Positions 16,479 to 25,761 of a stretch of DNA of 37,807 nucleotides are shown one piece after another (position 1 is the stretch's first letter; every line of letters starts with the position of its first letter). The translations under genes and the position numbers were made by a program. The notes beneath the pieces are model-generated. The model had not been told where the DNA came from, made no database searches, and saw only the letters and a program-made list of their open reading frames with translations. The DNA comes from an uncultured Ruminococcus sp. (GTDB taxonomy: Bacteria; Bacillota; Clostridia; Oscillospirales; Ruminococcaceae), in the NCBI GenBank assembly GCA_944388405.1, contig CALXIQ010000008.1, positions 1 to 37,807 of the forward strand, written 5' to 3'.

Positions 16479-17516
16479 TTGCTTGAGAGCTTTTCAACCA
16501 ACGCTACGGTTACAAAAATAAGGGCTATTCACGGGACAATGCTCAGGCGGGAAAATTATCACCAAATGGTGAGTATGCGAAGCGTGCCCGAGATTGCGGA
16601 ATATCTTCGTAAATCCCCACGATTCAGAGAAGTGCTGGGGGATGTGGACCCCAACACTGTTCACAGAGGATTTCTTGAAAGTCTGCTTAACAAGGCAAAC
16701 TTTGACACCTACGTAAGGCTTTGCAGATTTCAGGATCTTGACAAGGTGCCCTTTTATAATTTCATCATTCAGCAGCGGGAAGTGGAGCAGCTGCTTAAGC
16801 TTGTAAACGCCGTAAATTCAGGACTTGACCGCAAGTTTGTACAGGAGCTTCCCGGATATGTGATACGTCATTCAAAGCTTGATTTTCTTTCACTGTCGGC
16901 GGCGGCAGATTTTGAAGATATACTCACGCGGCTTAAGGGCACTCCTTATTATAAGGTTATGTGCTCGGTCAAGCGGACGGAGGACGGCAAGGCGGATTAC
17001 ACCGATTGCGAACTCAAGCTGCGTACCTTTTATTACAAGCGGCTTATAGGATATATTGAAAAGGATCTTAGCGCTTCGGATGAAAAGGAGCTTAAAAAGC
17101 TGATTTTCAGCGAAGTCGATACGATAAATATTATAAACGCTTATCGGCTTAAAGCCTTTTTTGGCTATACGCCCCAGCAGATAATAAACGGTCAGCTGCC
17201 CTTTACCAGAACGGGAAAGAGCCGCATGAACCGCCTTTACGAAAGCGACACCCCCGAGGAGATGATATCCCGACTGGAGAAAACGGTGTACGGCAGGGGT
17301 TTTCAGGGGGAGTATGAGCATATTGAAACAAAGGTCAATTCATATACCTATCAGCTTATGAAGCATACCGTGGCGGTGTCCACATCTGCTCCTGTGGCGA
17401 TTTACGCTTTTATGAGACTGTGCGATATTGAGGTAAACAATATTGTGCATATAATCGAGGGAGTAAGATACGACGTCGACCCGGCAATGCTGGAGGGAAA
17501 GTTGATTATATGCTGA
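16479..17516 (+). CDS. ntpC: V/A-type ATPase subunit C
   Basis: The 345-residue C (V0d/AC39-like) subunit caps the membrane rotor ring and links it to the central stalk. It is all-helical, with the family pattern TVTKIRAIHGTML near the start, EIAEYLRKSPRF, and three helical repeats containing INIINAYRLKAFFGY near the middle. TTG 16479 is the start, 9 bases after AAGGAGG (16463-16469). It is the second gene of the operon, ahead of subunit I, whereas in Enterococcus and many clostridia C follows E. Confidence 0.92.
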   Translation: MLESFSTNATVTKIRAIHGTMLRRENYHQMVSMRSVPEIAEYLRKSPRFREVLGDVDPNTVHRGFLESLLNKANFDTYVRLCRFQDLDKVPFYNFIIQQREVEQLLKLVNAVNSGLDRKFVQELPGYVIRHSKLDFLSLSAAADFEDILTRLKGTPYYKVMCSVKRTEDGKADYTDCELKLRTFYYKRLIGYIEKDLSASDEKELKKLIFSEVDTINIINAYRLKAFFGYTPQQIINGQLPFTRTGKSRMNRLYESDTPEEMISRLEKTVYGRGFQGEYEHIETKVNSYTYQLMKHTVAVSTSAPVAIYAFMRLCDIEVNNIVHIIEGVRYDVDPAMLEGKLIIC

Positions 17517-17565
17517 TTTTTCTGAGGAAACGCTTTTGCGTTGTTCACGGGAAAGGAGAAAAGAA

Positions 17566-19518
17566 ATGGCTATAGAAGAAATGGAGCTTGTTACTATTGT
17601 CGGGCTTATGAGCGAGCTTGATTCGGTTTTGCTCAAATGCTGTGAAAGCGGCTGTTTTCATATGGAGCCTGCCTTTGTGTCCCCGGCTGAAAGCCACGGG
17701 CTCAGGCTGCTTAACGACAAGAACCCTTACGATGTGCCTTTGAAGGGACTGGCTTCAATAGCGACGTCGCTGGGAATAAAGCTGAGGGAAACGGATTTTT
17801 CCGACTGCTCCCTTGAAAGCGGAGAGGATTTCACAGCCTTCTGCGACCGCCTTGACAAGCCGCTGGCTCAGCTTTCGGAGCAAAAGCAGAAAACGCTCCA
17901 GCTTATTTCCGAAAGAAAGGGAGCGGTTATCCAGCTTAATCACCTGAAAGGTCTCAACGAGGAGTTTGACAGCATATTCAACTGCCGACACGTTGCGGTC
18001 AGGGTGGGAAAGCTGCCTCTTGAAAGCCGCGAGAAGCTGGAATTTTACGATGAGAATTTTTTCTTTGTTCCATTTGATACCGACAGAAGCTTTTGCTGGG
18101 GAATGTATTTCTGTCCACGGGAGAACAAGGATATTGTGGACGAGCTTTTTAAGTCCATGTATTTTGAGAGGATTGTAATTCCCGACTTTGTAAAAGGCAA
18201 CGCCGCCGAGGCGTTTGAGAAGCTCAATGCCGAGATAGAAGAAAACACCCAAAAGGTGAAAAAATATGACGAGGCACTTGCTAAGTTTGCAAAGGAGCGG
18301 GAGGAGGAAATTCAGCGGGCGTTTACAAAGCTTAAATTCAAGCATGATACATTTGAACTGAGAAAAAACGTGGGAGCGCTGAAGGATAAGATATATATCA
18401 AGGGATTTATCCCTAAGAAAAAGCAGCAAAGCTTTGAAAAGCTGTTTGACAACAGCAGGTCTGTTTCGGTAGTCTTTATGCCGCCCGAAGCCGACGCCTC
18501 CTGCACGCCGCCTACGGTGCTGAAAAATTCCTGGTTTACAAGGCCCTTCGGCATGCTGGTGGAAATGTACGGACTTCCCGATTACGGCGGATTCAATCCC
18601 ACAAGCTTTGTGGCGATAACATATTCGCTTATGTTCGGAATAATGTTCGGCGATCTGGGACAGGGCTTCCTGGTATTTCTGCTGGGTTTGATTGTGGGAC
18701 GGAAAATGTCCAAGCAGATGGGCGGAATAATGTCGAGAGTGGGAATTTCGAGCATGATTTTCGGAACGCTCTACGGCTCGGTATTCGGCTTTGAGGAGCT
18801 GCTTGACCCGGTGTACGAGAGACTGGGGATAGATTTTCTGCCGCTTAAAATATTTGAGGAGATAAACTTTATTCTGCTTACCGCAGTAGGCATAGGAATA
18901 GCGCTGATTGTTATATCAATGCTGATAAACATATACGTGGGCTTTAAGCAGAAGGATTATGAGCGGGCGATATTCGGCTGCAACGGAATAGCGGGACTTG
19001 TGTTCTACTCGTCGGTGGTTGCGGCGGTGGTTGGAACAATGATTCTTGATATACCGATAATGTCCCCGCCTTTTGTGATTTTCCTGATAGTCATACCTGC
19101 CCTTTGCATATTCTGCCGTGTGCCCTTTGCGGCGGCGGTTAAGTACAAGGAATTCAGGCTTTCCGAGGACGGAGAGAAGATGACCGTAGGAAACTTCATC
19201 GTTGAGAACTTTTTTGAGATGTTTGAATATGTGCTCAGCTATGTTTCCAATACCATGTCCTTCCTGAGAGTGGGCGGTTTTGTGCTTTCCCATGCGGGAA
19301 TGATGCTGGTGGTAATGACCCTTATGGACGGAATGTCGGCGGCGGCTCAGCCGCTGGTGGCAATTGTGGGAAACGCTTTCGTTATGGCGATGGAGGGCAT
19401 GATTGTTGCAATTCAGATAATCAGGCTTGAATTTTACGAGATATTCTCAAGGTTCTACGACGGAAACGGAAAACCCTTTGACCCGGTGGGAGTAAAATTC
19501 TCATCTCAGGTTGATTGA
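17566..19518 (+). CDS. ntpI: V/A-type ATPase subunit I (membrane stator)
   Basis: A 650-residue subunit that anchors the peripheral stalks and forms the ion half-channels beside the K ring. The N-terminal half is soluble and contains a coiled-coil hairpin (about 210-270). The C-terminal half has about seven or eight membrane helices, beginning around FNPTSFVAITYSLMFGIMFGDLGQG and including the conserved NTMSFLRVGGFVLSHAGM segment, whose Arg is expected to face the rotor carboxylate. The start is ATG 17566, 8 bases after AAAGGAG; the upstream in-frame ATG at 17536 lacks a ribosome site. Confidence 0.94.
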   Translation: MAIEEMELVTIVGLMSELDSVLLKCCESGCFHMEPAFVSPAESHGLRLLNDKNPYDVPLKGLASIATSLGIKLRETDFSDCSLESGEDFTAFCDRLDKPLAQLSEQKQKTLQLISERKGAVIQLNHLKGLNEEFDSIFNCRHVAVRVGKLPLESREKLEFYDENFFFVPFDTDRSFCWGMYFCPRENKDIVDELFKSMYFERIVIPDFVKGNAAEAFEKLNAEIEENTQKVKKYDEALAKFAKEREEEIQRAFTKLKFKHDTFELRKNVGALKDKIYIKGFIPKKKQQSFEKLFDNSRSVSVVFMPPEADASCTPPTVLKNSWFTRPFGMLVEMYGLPDYGGFNPTSFVAITYSLMFGIMFGDLGQGFLVFLLGLIVGRKMSKQMGGIMSRVGISSMIFGTLYGSVFGFEELLDPVYERLGIDFLPLKIFEEINFILLTAVGIGIALIVISMLINIYVGFKQKDYERAIFGCNGIAGLVFYSSVVAAVVGTMILDIPIMSPPFVIFLIVIPALCIFCRVPFAAAVKYKEFRLSEDGEKMTVGNFIVENFFEMFEYVLSYVSNTMSFLRVGGFVLSHAGMMLVVMTLMDGMSAAAQPLVAIVGNAFVMAMEGMIVAIQIIRLEFYEIFSRFYDGNGKPFDPVGVKFSSQVD

Positions 19519-19550
19519 TAAATGATAACATTGTTTTGGAGGAATTTGTT

Positions 19551-20003
19551 ATGCTGAAATTATTTCTTTTACCGCTTGCAGCGCTGGCTCTTTTGTGCGT
19601 GCCCTTTGTTTTCATGGCAAAGAAAATAAAAAGCGGCAAAACGCCTAAGGGAGCGTTTATCGGAAATCTGTGCACCTTCGCGGGAATAATGACCCTTGGG
19701 GTTATACTTCCCATGGGAGGTTTTGTATCGGCGGCAGCTGAGGAAGGCAGCGTTATTGCAGCTCTTTCCACAGGTGCAGGTCTTGGCTACTTGGCGGCGG
19801 CGCTGGCGGTTGGACTTGCCTGTATCGGCGGAGGAATCGCCGTTGCCGCAGGAGCTCCCGCAGCTATCGGAGCGGTTTCGGAGGACCCCAAGTCCTTTGT
19901 TAAGGCGCTTATATTCGTGGTTCTGGGCGAAGGTATTGCTCTTTACGGACTGCTTATCGCCATTCTGATAATTTCCAATGTGGGAACTGCCATAGGCATT
20001 TAA
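19551..20003 (+). CDS. ntpK: V/A-type ATPase subunit K (rotor proteolipid)
   Basis: The rotor ring subunit, 150 residues with four predicted membrane helices. The second pair is a canonical c-type hairpin: GLGYLAAALAVGLACIGGG, a polar loop SEDP, then LGEGIALYGLLIA with the ion-binding carboxylate E127. The first pair (residues 1-60) lacks the glycine-rich pattern and carboxylate, so each chain carries one ion site. The start is ATG 19551 after GGAGG. It follows subunit I by 32 bases. Whether H+ or Na+ is carried cannot be settled from these residues. Confidence 0.92.
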   Translation: MLKLFLLPLAALALLCVPFVFMAKKIKSGKTPKGAFIGNLCTFAGIMTLGVILPMGGFVSAAAEEGSVIAALSTGAGLGYLAAALAVGLACIGGGIAVAAGAPAAIGAVSEDPKSFVKALIFVVLGEGIALYGLLIAILIISNVGTAIGI

Positions 20004-20050
20004 AAGCCGCAGACGCTGATTAATGCGTCGGTTCAACAGGGTGATTGATT

Positions 20051-20359
20051 ATGAAGTTTTATCTTATAAGCGACAATATAGATACTCAGATAGGAATGCG
20101 TCTTGCAGGAGTTGAGGGGGTTGTGGCTCACACCACTGAAGAGGTTTCAACCGCTCTTGACAACGCTATGGAGCAGGATGATATCGGGGTTATACTTATG
20201 ACCGAATTGGCGGTAAAGCAGTGTCGTGAAAAGGTGTACGACTACAAGCTGAGCCGCAAGGTTCCGCTGATTGTTGAAATACCCGACAGACACGCAACTT
20301 CCAGAATATCCGAAACCATTTCAAGGTATCTGAGAGAGGCTGTGGGTATAAGACTGTAA
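20051..20359 (+). CDS. ntpG: V/A-type ATPase subunit F
   Basis: A 102-residue central-stalk subunit with the family's small alpha/beta fold: KFYLISDNIDTQIGMRLAGVEG, then DIGVILMTELAV and KVPLIVEIPDRH. It modulates rotor coupling together with subunit D. The start is ATG 20051, 7 bases after AGGGTG. It lies between K and E; in the Enterococcus-type order the equivalent gene is directly before A. Confidence 0.92.
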   Translation: MKFYLISDNIDTQIGMRLAGVEGVVAHTTEEVSTALDNAMEQDDIGVILMTELAVKQCREKVYDYKLSRKVPLIVEIPDRHATSRISETISRYLREAVGIRL

Positions 20360-20429
20360 CTTATAAGGCGGCAAAACATTACGTCGCATCGGGAAATTAA
20401 CCCAAGGATTGAAAAGAGTTGATAGAAAA

Positions 20430-21026
20430 ATGATAGAACAGACACAAAAGCTGCACCGCTTCAAGGACGCCGTTAATGCCGAGGTGGAGGAAAAGGTAAA
20501 CAAGCTTATTTCTGATGCACAGAAGGAAAGGGACAAAAAACTCAATGAAGCCCGCAGCAGCGTCAGCGACCGCATTGCCGAGGAAAAGCTGCGCATAGAT
20601 AAGGAACAGGGGCAGCGGCTGGTGAGCGAGGTTTCGGCGGCAGGGCTGGAGGCTCAGCGCAGGATTCTGTCTTATCGGGGCGAGCTTGCCGACAGGGTGT
20701 TTGAAAACGTGAAAAAGCAGCTTGCACAGTTCAGAAACGGCGAAAATTACGGTCAGTGGCTTAAAAACGCCGTGGCGGCGGCAAAGGAGCGTTATCCCGG
20801 CGAGCAGGGAGTAATAATTCTCGCCCCTGCCGATGAAAAGTACGCCAAAGAGCTAAAGGATGCCTTCGGCTTTGAATGTGAGACCCAGCCGTCGGTGCTG
20901 CTGGGCGGAGTAAGCGTAAGATTTGAAAATATAAACGTTGTTATCGACTGCACCTTTGATTCCGCCTTGGAGGAGGAATCCAAAAGTTTCTGCCGTACTG
21001 CCGGTCTGGCGGTAGGTCAGCAATAA
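20430..21026 (+). CDS. ntpE: V/A-type ATPase subunit E (peripheral stalk)
   Basis: A 198-residue stalk subunit: an N-terminal charged coiled coil (about 1-85) and a C-terminal alpha/beta domain ending with SVLLGGVSVRFENINVVIDCTFDSALEEE, a common E-subunit closing pattern. It pairs with the G/H subunit encoded at the start of the operon. ATG 20430 is preferred, with AAGAG 11 bases upstream; the in-frame TTG at 20409 directly abuts AAGGA and is less likely. Confidence 0.9.
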   Translation: MIEQTQKLHRFKDAVNAEVEEKVNKLISDAQKERDKKLNEARSSVSDRIAEEKLRIDKEQGQRLVSEVSAAGLEAQRRILSYRGELADRVFENVKKQLAQFRNGENYGQWLKNAVAAAKERYPGEQGVIILAPADEKYAKELKDAFGFECETQPSVLLGGVSVRFENINVVIDCTFDSALEEESKSFCRTAGLAVGQQ

Positions 21027-21041
21027 CGGGGAGGTATTGAC

Positions 21042-22799
21042 ATGGATAAAATTTATTCTGTAAACGGCCCTGTTGTAAAGGTCAGAAACACAAAGTCCTT
21101 TTCCATGCTTGAAATGGTGTACGTGGGAAACAAGCGGCTTATTTCCGAGGTTATCGGAGTAAACGAGGATTTCACCACCATTCAGGTGTACGAGGGCACT
21201 ACCGGACTGATGCCCGGCGAGCCGGTGGCAGGCTCGGGTGCGCCAATGTCGGCGGTTCTGGGACCGGGAATAATAAGCAATATATTTGACGGAATCGAAA
21301 GACCCCTCCGCAGGCTTGAAGACCTGACGGGAGCGTTTATCGACGACGGAGCAGAGGTTTCTCCCCTTGACGAGGAGAAAAAATATTCCTGCACCATTAA
21401 AGTGAAGGTGGGAGATAACCTCTCCCCGGGAGAAATTTACTGCACCTGTCCCGAAACTCCCGTTATTGAGCACAGATGCATGCTTTCACCTCTGTCCAAG
21501 GGCGGCGAGGTTATCTGGACTGCCGAGGACGGGGACTACACCGTTAATGATACGGTAGTAAAAATAAAAAACATCTACGGCGAAATTGAGGAGCTTACCC
21601 TATGTCAGAAATGGCCTATAAGAACTCCTCGTCCCAGCGCAAAAAGGCTGCCTATAGATAAGCCGCTTATTACGGGACAGAGAATAGTTGATACAATTCT
21701 TCCGGTGGCTAAGGGTGGAGCGGCGGCAATACCCGGCGGCTTCGGAACGGGAAAGACTATGACTCAGCATCAGCTTGCCAAGTGGTGCGACGCTGATATA
21801 ATAGTATATATAGGCTGCGGCGAGCGTGGCAACGAGATGACCCAGGTGCTTGAGGAGTTTTCAGAGCTTATCGACCCCAGAACAAACCGCCCCCTTACCG
21901 ACAGAACGGTGCTTATTGCAAACACTTCCAACATGCCGGTGGCGGCAAGAGAAGCGTCAATATACACCGGAATAACCCTTGCGGAATATTACCGGGATAT
22001 GGGGTATCATATAGCTATAATGGCAGATTCCACCTCCAGATGGGCTGAGGCGCTGCGTGAAATTTCGGGTCGTCTTGAAGAGATGCCTGCCGAGGAGGGC
22101 TTCCCGGCATATCTGCCTTCGAGAATTTCTGAGTTTTACGAAAGAGCAGGCTATGTAAAACCTCTGGGCGGCGGAGAAGGCTCGGTTACCATTATCGGAG
22201 CGGTTTCCCCACAGGGTTCAGACTTTTCAGAGCCGGTAACCCAGAACACCAAGCGGTTTGTACGCTGCTTCTGGGCGCTGGACAAATCTCTTGCTTATGC
22301 AAGACACTATCCCGCAATAAACTGGAACACCAGTTATTCGGAGTATGTGGAGGACCTTGCGGACTATTATAATAAAAACGTCGCCCCTGATTTTATGGCG
22401 GTAAGGCAGGAGATTTCAAACATTCTGGTGGAGGAAAACACCCTTATGGAAATCGTCAAGCTGATGGGTACAGATGTGCTCCCCGACGACCAGAAGCTGC
22501 TTATCGAAGCCGCAAGAATTGTAAGAGTGGGATTTTTGCAGCAGAACGCCTATCACAAAGAGGATACCTACGTTCCCCTTGAAAAGCAGTATCTTATGAT
22601 GAAGGCTATTCTGCAGTTTTACAACCTTGCAAAAAAAGCCCTGGCAGGCGGCGTGAATGTGGATAAGATTATCCACTGCGGCTGGGTTGAAAAGCTTATT
22701 AAAGTGAAGTACGATATTCCAAATGATAAATTAGAGATGTTCAAGGACTATGAAAGTCAGATGGAAAAGGATTTTGCACAGCTTACGGAGGTGCGGTAA
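21042..22799 (+). CDS. ntpA: V/A-type ATPase catalytic subunit A
   Basis: The nucleotide-hydrolysing subunit of the A3B3 head, 585 residues. The beta-barrel N-terminus is followed by the A-type insertion (about 115-180). The Walker A sequence GGFGTGKT is at residues 232-239. The Walker B/signature region IAIMADSTSRWAEALREISGRLEEMP and a helical C-terminal domain follow. All catalytic motifs are intact. The start is ATG 21042 after GGGGAGG, 15 bases past the E stop. Its stop codon directly abuts the TTG of subunit B. Confidence 0.97.
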   Translation: MDKIYSVNGPVVKVRNTKSFSMLEMVYVGNKRLISEVIGVNEDFTTIQVYEGTTGLMPGEPVAGSGAPMSAVLGPGIISNIFDGIERPLRRLEDLTGAFIDDGAEVSPLDEEKKYSCTIKVKVGDNLSPGEIYCTCPETPVIEHRCMLSPLSKGGEVIWTAEDGDYTVNDTVVKIKNIYGEIEELTLCQKWPIRTPRPSAKRLPIDKPLITGQRIVDTILPVAKGGAAAIPGGFGTGKTMTQHQLAKWCDADIIVYIGCGERGNEMTQVLEEFSELIDPRTNRPLTDRTVLIANTSNMPVAAREASIYTGITLAEYYRDMGYHIAIMADSTSRWAEALREISGRLEEMPAEEGFPAYLPSRISEFYERAGYVKPLGGGEGSVTIIGAVSPQGSDFSEPVTQNTKRFVRCFWALDKSLAYARHYPAINWNTSYSEYVEDLADYYNKNVAPDFMAVRQEISNILVEENTLMEIVKLMGTDVLPDDQKLLIEAARIVRVGFLQQNAYHKEDTYVPLEKQYLMMKAILQFYNLAKKALAGGVNVDKIIHCGWVEKLIKVKYDIPNDKLEMFKDYESQMEKDFAQLTEVR

Positions 22800-24200
22800 T
22801 TGAACTTAAAGTATATAGGACTTAGTGAAATAAACGGACCTCTGGTGGCGCTTGATAAGGTAAGTGGCATAAGCTATGACGAAATGGCAGAAATCCGCCT
22901 TGACGACGGCACCAAAAGACTTGCCAGAGTGGTGGAGGTTTCAAAGGATAAGGCGGTTTTGCAGGTGTTTGAGGGAACGAAGGGACTTTCCCTGAAAAAC
23001 ACTGCCACAAAGTTTGAAGGCAAGCCTATGGAGATTGCCCTTTCCACCGAAATGCTGGGCAGAATCTTCAACGGAGCAGGCAAGCCTATCGACGGGCTGG
23101 GGGATATTTATCCCGAAAAGTACGCCGATATAAACGGAAAGCCCTTAAACCCCGTTTCAAGACGCTATCCCAGAAACTACATCAACACGGGAATTTCGTC
23201 AATCGACGCCCTTATGACGCTGATAAGAGGTCAGAAGCTGCCTATCTTCTCCGGCTCGGGACTTTCCCACAACAAGCTGGCGGTTCAAATTGTAAGACAA
23301 GCAAAGATTGCCGACGAAAACGGTCAGGATTTTGCCATTGTTTTCGGAGCGATGGGCGTTAAAAACGACGTTGCTGACTATTTCAGACGCAGCTTTGAGG
23401 AAACAGGCTCGCTGCAAAGGGTGGCTATGTTTATAAATATGTCCAACGACCCTATAATCGAGCGTATTCTCACCCCAAAGTGCGCCCTTACCTGCGCGGA
23501 GTATCTGGCGTTTGAGCATAATATGCATATTCTGGTTATACTCACCGACATGACCTCCTACGCCGAGGCGTTGAGAGAGTTTTCATCTTCAAAGGGTGAA
23601 ATCCCCGGAAGAAAGGGCTATCCCGGATATCTTTACTCCGACTTGGCTTCAATTTACGAGAGAGCGGGAATTGTAAAAGGCTCAACCGGCTCGGTTACCC
23701 AGATACCCATACTTACAATGCCCAACGATGACATCACCCACCCTGTCCCCGACCTTACGGGATATATCACCGAGGGGCAGATTGTTATGGACAGAAACCT
23801 TGACCAGACGGGGGTTTATCCCGCAATTTCCGTGCTGCCCAGCCTTTCAAGACTTATGAAGGACGGCATAGGCGAGGGCTTCACCAGAGAGGACCATCAG
23901 ATGGTGGCAAACCAGCTGTTTGCGGCTTACGCCAAGGTTTCGGACGCAAGAGCGCTGGCGTCGGTTATCGGCGAGGAGGAACTTTCGGACATCGATAAGG
24001 CGTATATAAAATTCGGCACCCTGTTTGAGGAGCACTTTATAAATCAGGGCTTTGATGTAAACCGAACCATCGAAGAAACCTTGGATTTGGGCTGGACGCT
24101 GCTTTCCACACTGCCCAAGTCGGAACTTGATCGTGTGGACGAGGAGCACCTTGAAAAGTACTACAGCGCAGAAAAGGCGTCGGCTCTTACACAGGAGTAA
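22800..24200 (+). CDS. ntpB: V/A-type ATPase subunit B
   Basis: The non-catalytic head subunit, 466 residues. It has the degenerate nucleotide loop typical of B ([11 protein letters not shown] instead of Walker A), [38 protein letters not shown] and [14 protein letters not shown] 22800 is the start; GGAGGTG lies inside the last codons of subunit A and there is no gap between the two genes, so translation is probably coupled and keeps A and B equal. Confidence 0.97.
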   Translation: MNLKYIGLSEINGPLVALDKVSGISYDEMAEIRLDDGTKRLARVVEVSKDKAVLQVFEGTKGLSLKNTATKFEGKPMEIALSTEMLGRIFNGAGKPIDGLGDIYPEKYADINGKPLNPVSRRYPRNYINTGISSIDALMTLIRGQKLPIFSGSGLSHNKLAVQIVRQAKIADENGQDFAIVFGAMGVKNDVADYFRRSFEETGSLQRVAMFINMSNDPIIERILTPKCALTCAEYLAFEHNMHILVILTDMTSYAEALREFSSSKGEIPGRKGYPGYLYSDLASIYERAGIVKGSTGSVTQIPILTMPNDDITHPVPDLTGYITEGQIVMDRNLDQTGVYPAISVLPSLSRLMKDGIGEGFTREDHQMVANQLFAAYAKVSDARALASVIGEEELSDIDKAYIKFGTLFEEHFINQGFDVNRTIEETLDLGWTLLSTLPKSELDRVDEEHLEKYYSAEKASALTQE

Positions 24201-24259
24201 AACGGCGTCGAGGATAAAAGGTCTGTTGTTGATTTTACGGATAAGAGAGGTGAGATAAA

Positions 24260-24904
24260 TTGGCTGAGCAGCAGGTGTTTCCTACCAAGGGAAATCTGAT
24301 AGCGTTAAAAAAAGCGTTGCAGCTGGCGGCTCTGGGATATGAGCTGCTGGACAGAAAGCGTAATATTCTTATAAGAGAGCTTATGAGCCTTGTTGATAAG
24401 GCGGGTGAGCTGAGAGCGTCCATAGAGGAAACTTATGTGGAGGCGTATGCGGCGCTGCAGCTTGCCAACATCTCACAGGGACTGGTTACACCCTATGCGG
24501 AATGTGTTCCGGTGGAAAACGGACTGGAACTTACCTCCAGAAGCGTTATGGGAGTGGAGCTTCCTCAGGTTACCCTTGAGGAGAAGCCGCTTAAGGTGAC
24601 ATATGGATTTTCCCAGACCACCTCTCAGCTTGACAAGGCGTTTATTGCCTTTGACAAGGTGAAAAAGAAAACGGTGCTGCTTGCAGAGGTTGAAAACAGC
24701 ATCTACCGGCTTTCGGCGGCGATAAAAAAGACCCAGCGCAGAGCAAACGCTTTGCAGAATATAATAATCCCAAGAAATCAGGCGATAGTGAAATTCATTT
24801 CCGATTCTCTGGACGAGAAGGAGCGTGAGGAGTTTTCACGCCTTAAGGTAATAAAAGCCTCAAAGCTGAAAAAAGCGGACGCCGGGCAAGGGAGGTCGGA
24901 CTGA
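24260..24904 (+). CDS. ntpD: V/A-type ATPase subunit D (central rotor shaft)
   Basis: A 214-residue helical shaft subunit. The N-terminal pattern FPTKGNLIALKKALQLAALGYELLDRKRNILI and the C-terminal helix RANALQNIIIPR match the family and form the long antiparallel coiled coil inside the A3B3 head. TTG 24260 follows AGAGAGGTGA by 6 bases. The TGA stop overlaps the ATG of the DUF308 gene by one base. Confidence 0.95.
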   Translation: MAEQQVFPTKGNLIALKKALQLAALGYELLDRKRNILIRELMSLVDKAGELRASIEETYVEAYAALQLANISQGLVTPYAECVPVENGLELTSRSVMGVELPQVTLEEKPLKVTYGFSQTTSQLDKAFIAFDKVKKKTVLLAEVENSIYRLSAAIKKTQRRANALQNIIIPRNQAIVKFISDSLDEKEREEFSRLKVIKASKLKKADAGQGRSD

Positions 24905-25494
24905 TGAATACCATGAAAAAGCTGTTTAAAAACTATCTGCTGCTGTCGCTGATATGTATAGTTCTCGGGGCGGCGCTGGTTGTGGACCCGGGATTCTTTA
25001 CAAGAGCTATCAGCTATACCATCGGCGGAATTGCCATTGCGGCGGGAGTTTTAAGCTTTATAAGATTCTTTGCGGCAGGTGAGGACAAAGAGGATTACTC
25101 TCCTCTGGTGCTGAGGGGGATAATCTTCGGGGCAATCGGCTTGTTTCTGATAGTGAAGCCGGATTTTATTTTTAAGGTTATAGCCATAGCCTGTGGATTC
25201 TATATGCTTTTCAGCGGAATAGTCAGCATTGCCAACGCCCTTGACATAAAGAAAGCGGGCAGGGAGTGGATTTTCCCCATGGTGACGGCGTCTGTTACCG
25301 CTGTACTGGGGCTTGTGATACTGTTAAATCCGCTGGCACCGGTGAACATTGCAATAACAATACTGGGAATTGCCCTTATTGTTTCGGGAATTGCCAATTT
25401 TATAAGCTGTGTTTCCCTCAGACGCAAGGTGAAGGATGTGGAAAAGTTCATCGAAAAGCAGGATAAAAAGCACGACGATTATATTGATGTATAA
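24904..25494 (+). CDS. DUF308 / HdeD-like membrane protein
   Basis: A 196-residue protein with six predicted membrane helices in three hairpins, each of the DUF308 type (for example LICIVLGAALVVDPG, GAIGLFLIVKPDF, AVLGLVILLNPLAPVN). The C-terminus is a charged cytosolic tail. HdeD-like proteins are linked to acid stress in enteric bacteria, but the family's biochemical role is not known. Its ATG overlaps the subunit D stop (TGATG), so it is translationally coupled to the ATPase operon. A link with membrane energetics or pH homeostasis is an inference from position only. No strong terminator follows before the glnN promoter. Confidence 0.85.
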   Translation: MNTMKKLFKNYLLLSLICIVLGAALVVDPGFFTRAISYTIGGIAIAAGVLSFIRFFAAGEDKEDYSPLVLRGIIFGAIGLFLIVKPDFIFKVIAIACGFYMLFSGIVSIANALDIKKAGREWIFPMVTASVTAVLGLVILLNPLAPVNIAITILGIALIVSGIANFISCVSLRRKVKDVEKFIEKQDKKHDDYIDV

Positions 25495-25594
25495 CCTGCA
25501 ACGTTTATATATGGTTATTTTCAACTAAAAAGATTTTCGGTGTTTTTTATTATTGTCTGTTATGCCGAAAGTGAAAAAAGTTTGTCCGAATCTA

Positions 25595-25623
25595 TTGACA
25601 AATCGACAAACGGGGTATATACT
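25595..25623 (+). promoter_or_regulatory. Promoter of the glutamine synthetase leader
   Basis: TTGACA (25595-25600), 17 bp, TATACT (25618-25623) gives a start near 25630. A strong terminator ends only about 50 bases later. Confidence 0.82.
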
Positions 25624-25634
25624 ATGTAATGTAA

Positions 25635-25682
25635 ACAGCAAAGGCGCTGTGGACGAGATTAAGTCCACAGCGCCTTTTTTTG
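25635..25682 (+). promoter_or_regulatory. Leader attenuator: antiterminator-like hairpin overlapping a terminator
   Basis: The terminator is a perfect 12-bp stem GGCGCTGTGGAC (25643-25654) / GTCCACAGCGCC (25663-25674) with a T8 tract. A competing hairpin, ACAGC-AAAGGC-GCTGT (25635-25650), has a 6-base loop with A at position 1 and G at position 4, as in RNA targets of ANTAR antiterminators. It uses part of the terminator's 5' arm, so the two folds exclude each other. Between the T-tract and glnN a GGCGG...CCGCC hairpin is also possible (25701-25726). Confidence 0.6.
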
Positions 25683-25761
25683 TAGCTTATCTTGCTGCAA
25701 GGCGGACAGGACGGGAATAAACCGCCTGCCGGGATACTATAATTTATAGGAGGATAAAATC

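Noticed and set aside
19551..20003. Subunit K as a truncated or damaged rotor protein because its first hairpin lacks the c-type pattern
   Set aside because: The second hairpin with E127 is intact and the length is normal for the one-carboxylate, four-helix form.
25581..25602. TTTGTC...GACAAA near the glnN promoter as a second Rex site
   Set aside because: The half-sites are two bases too far apart and lack the inner AA/TT of the Rex pattern.
25738..25743. TATAAT as a second glnN promoter downstream of the terminator
   Set aside because: Transcription would start inside the ribosome site, and there is no -35 box or extended -10.
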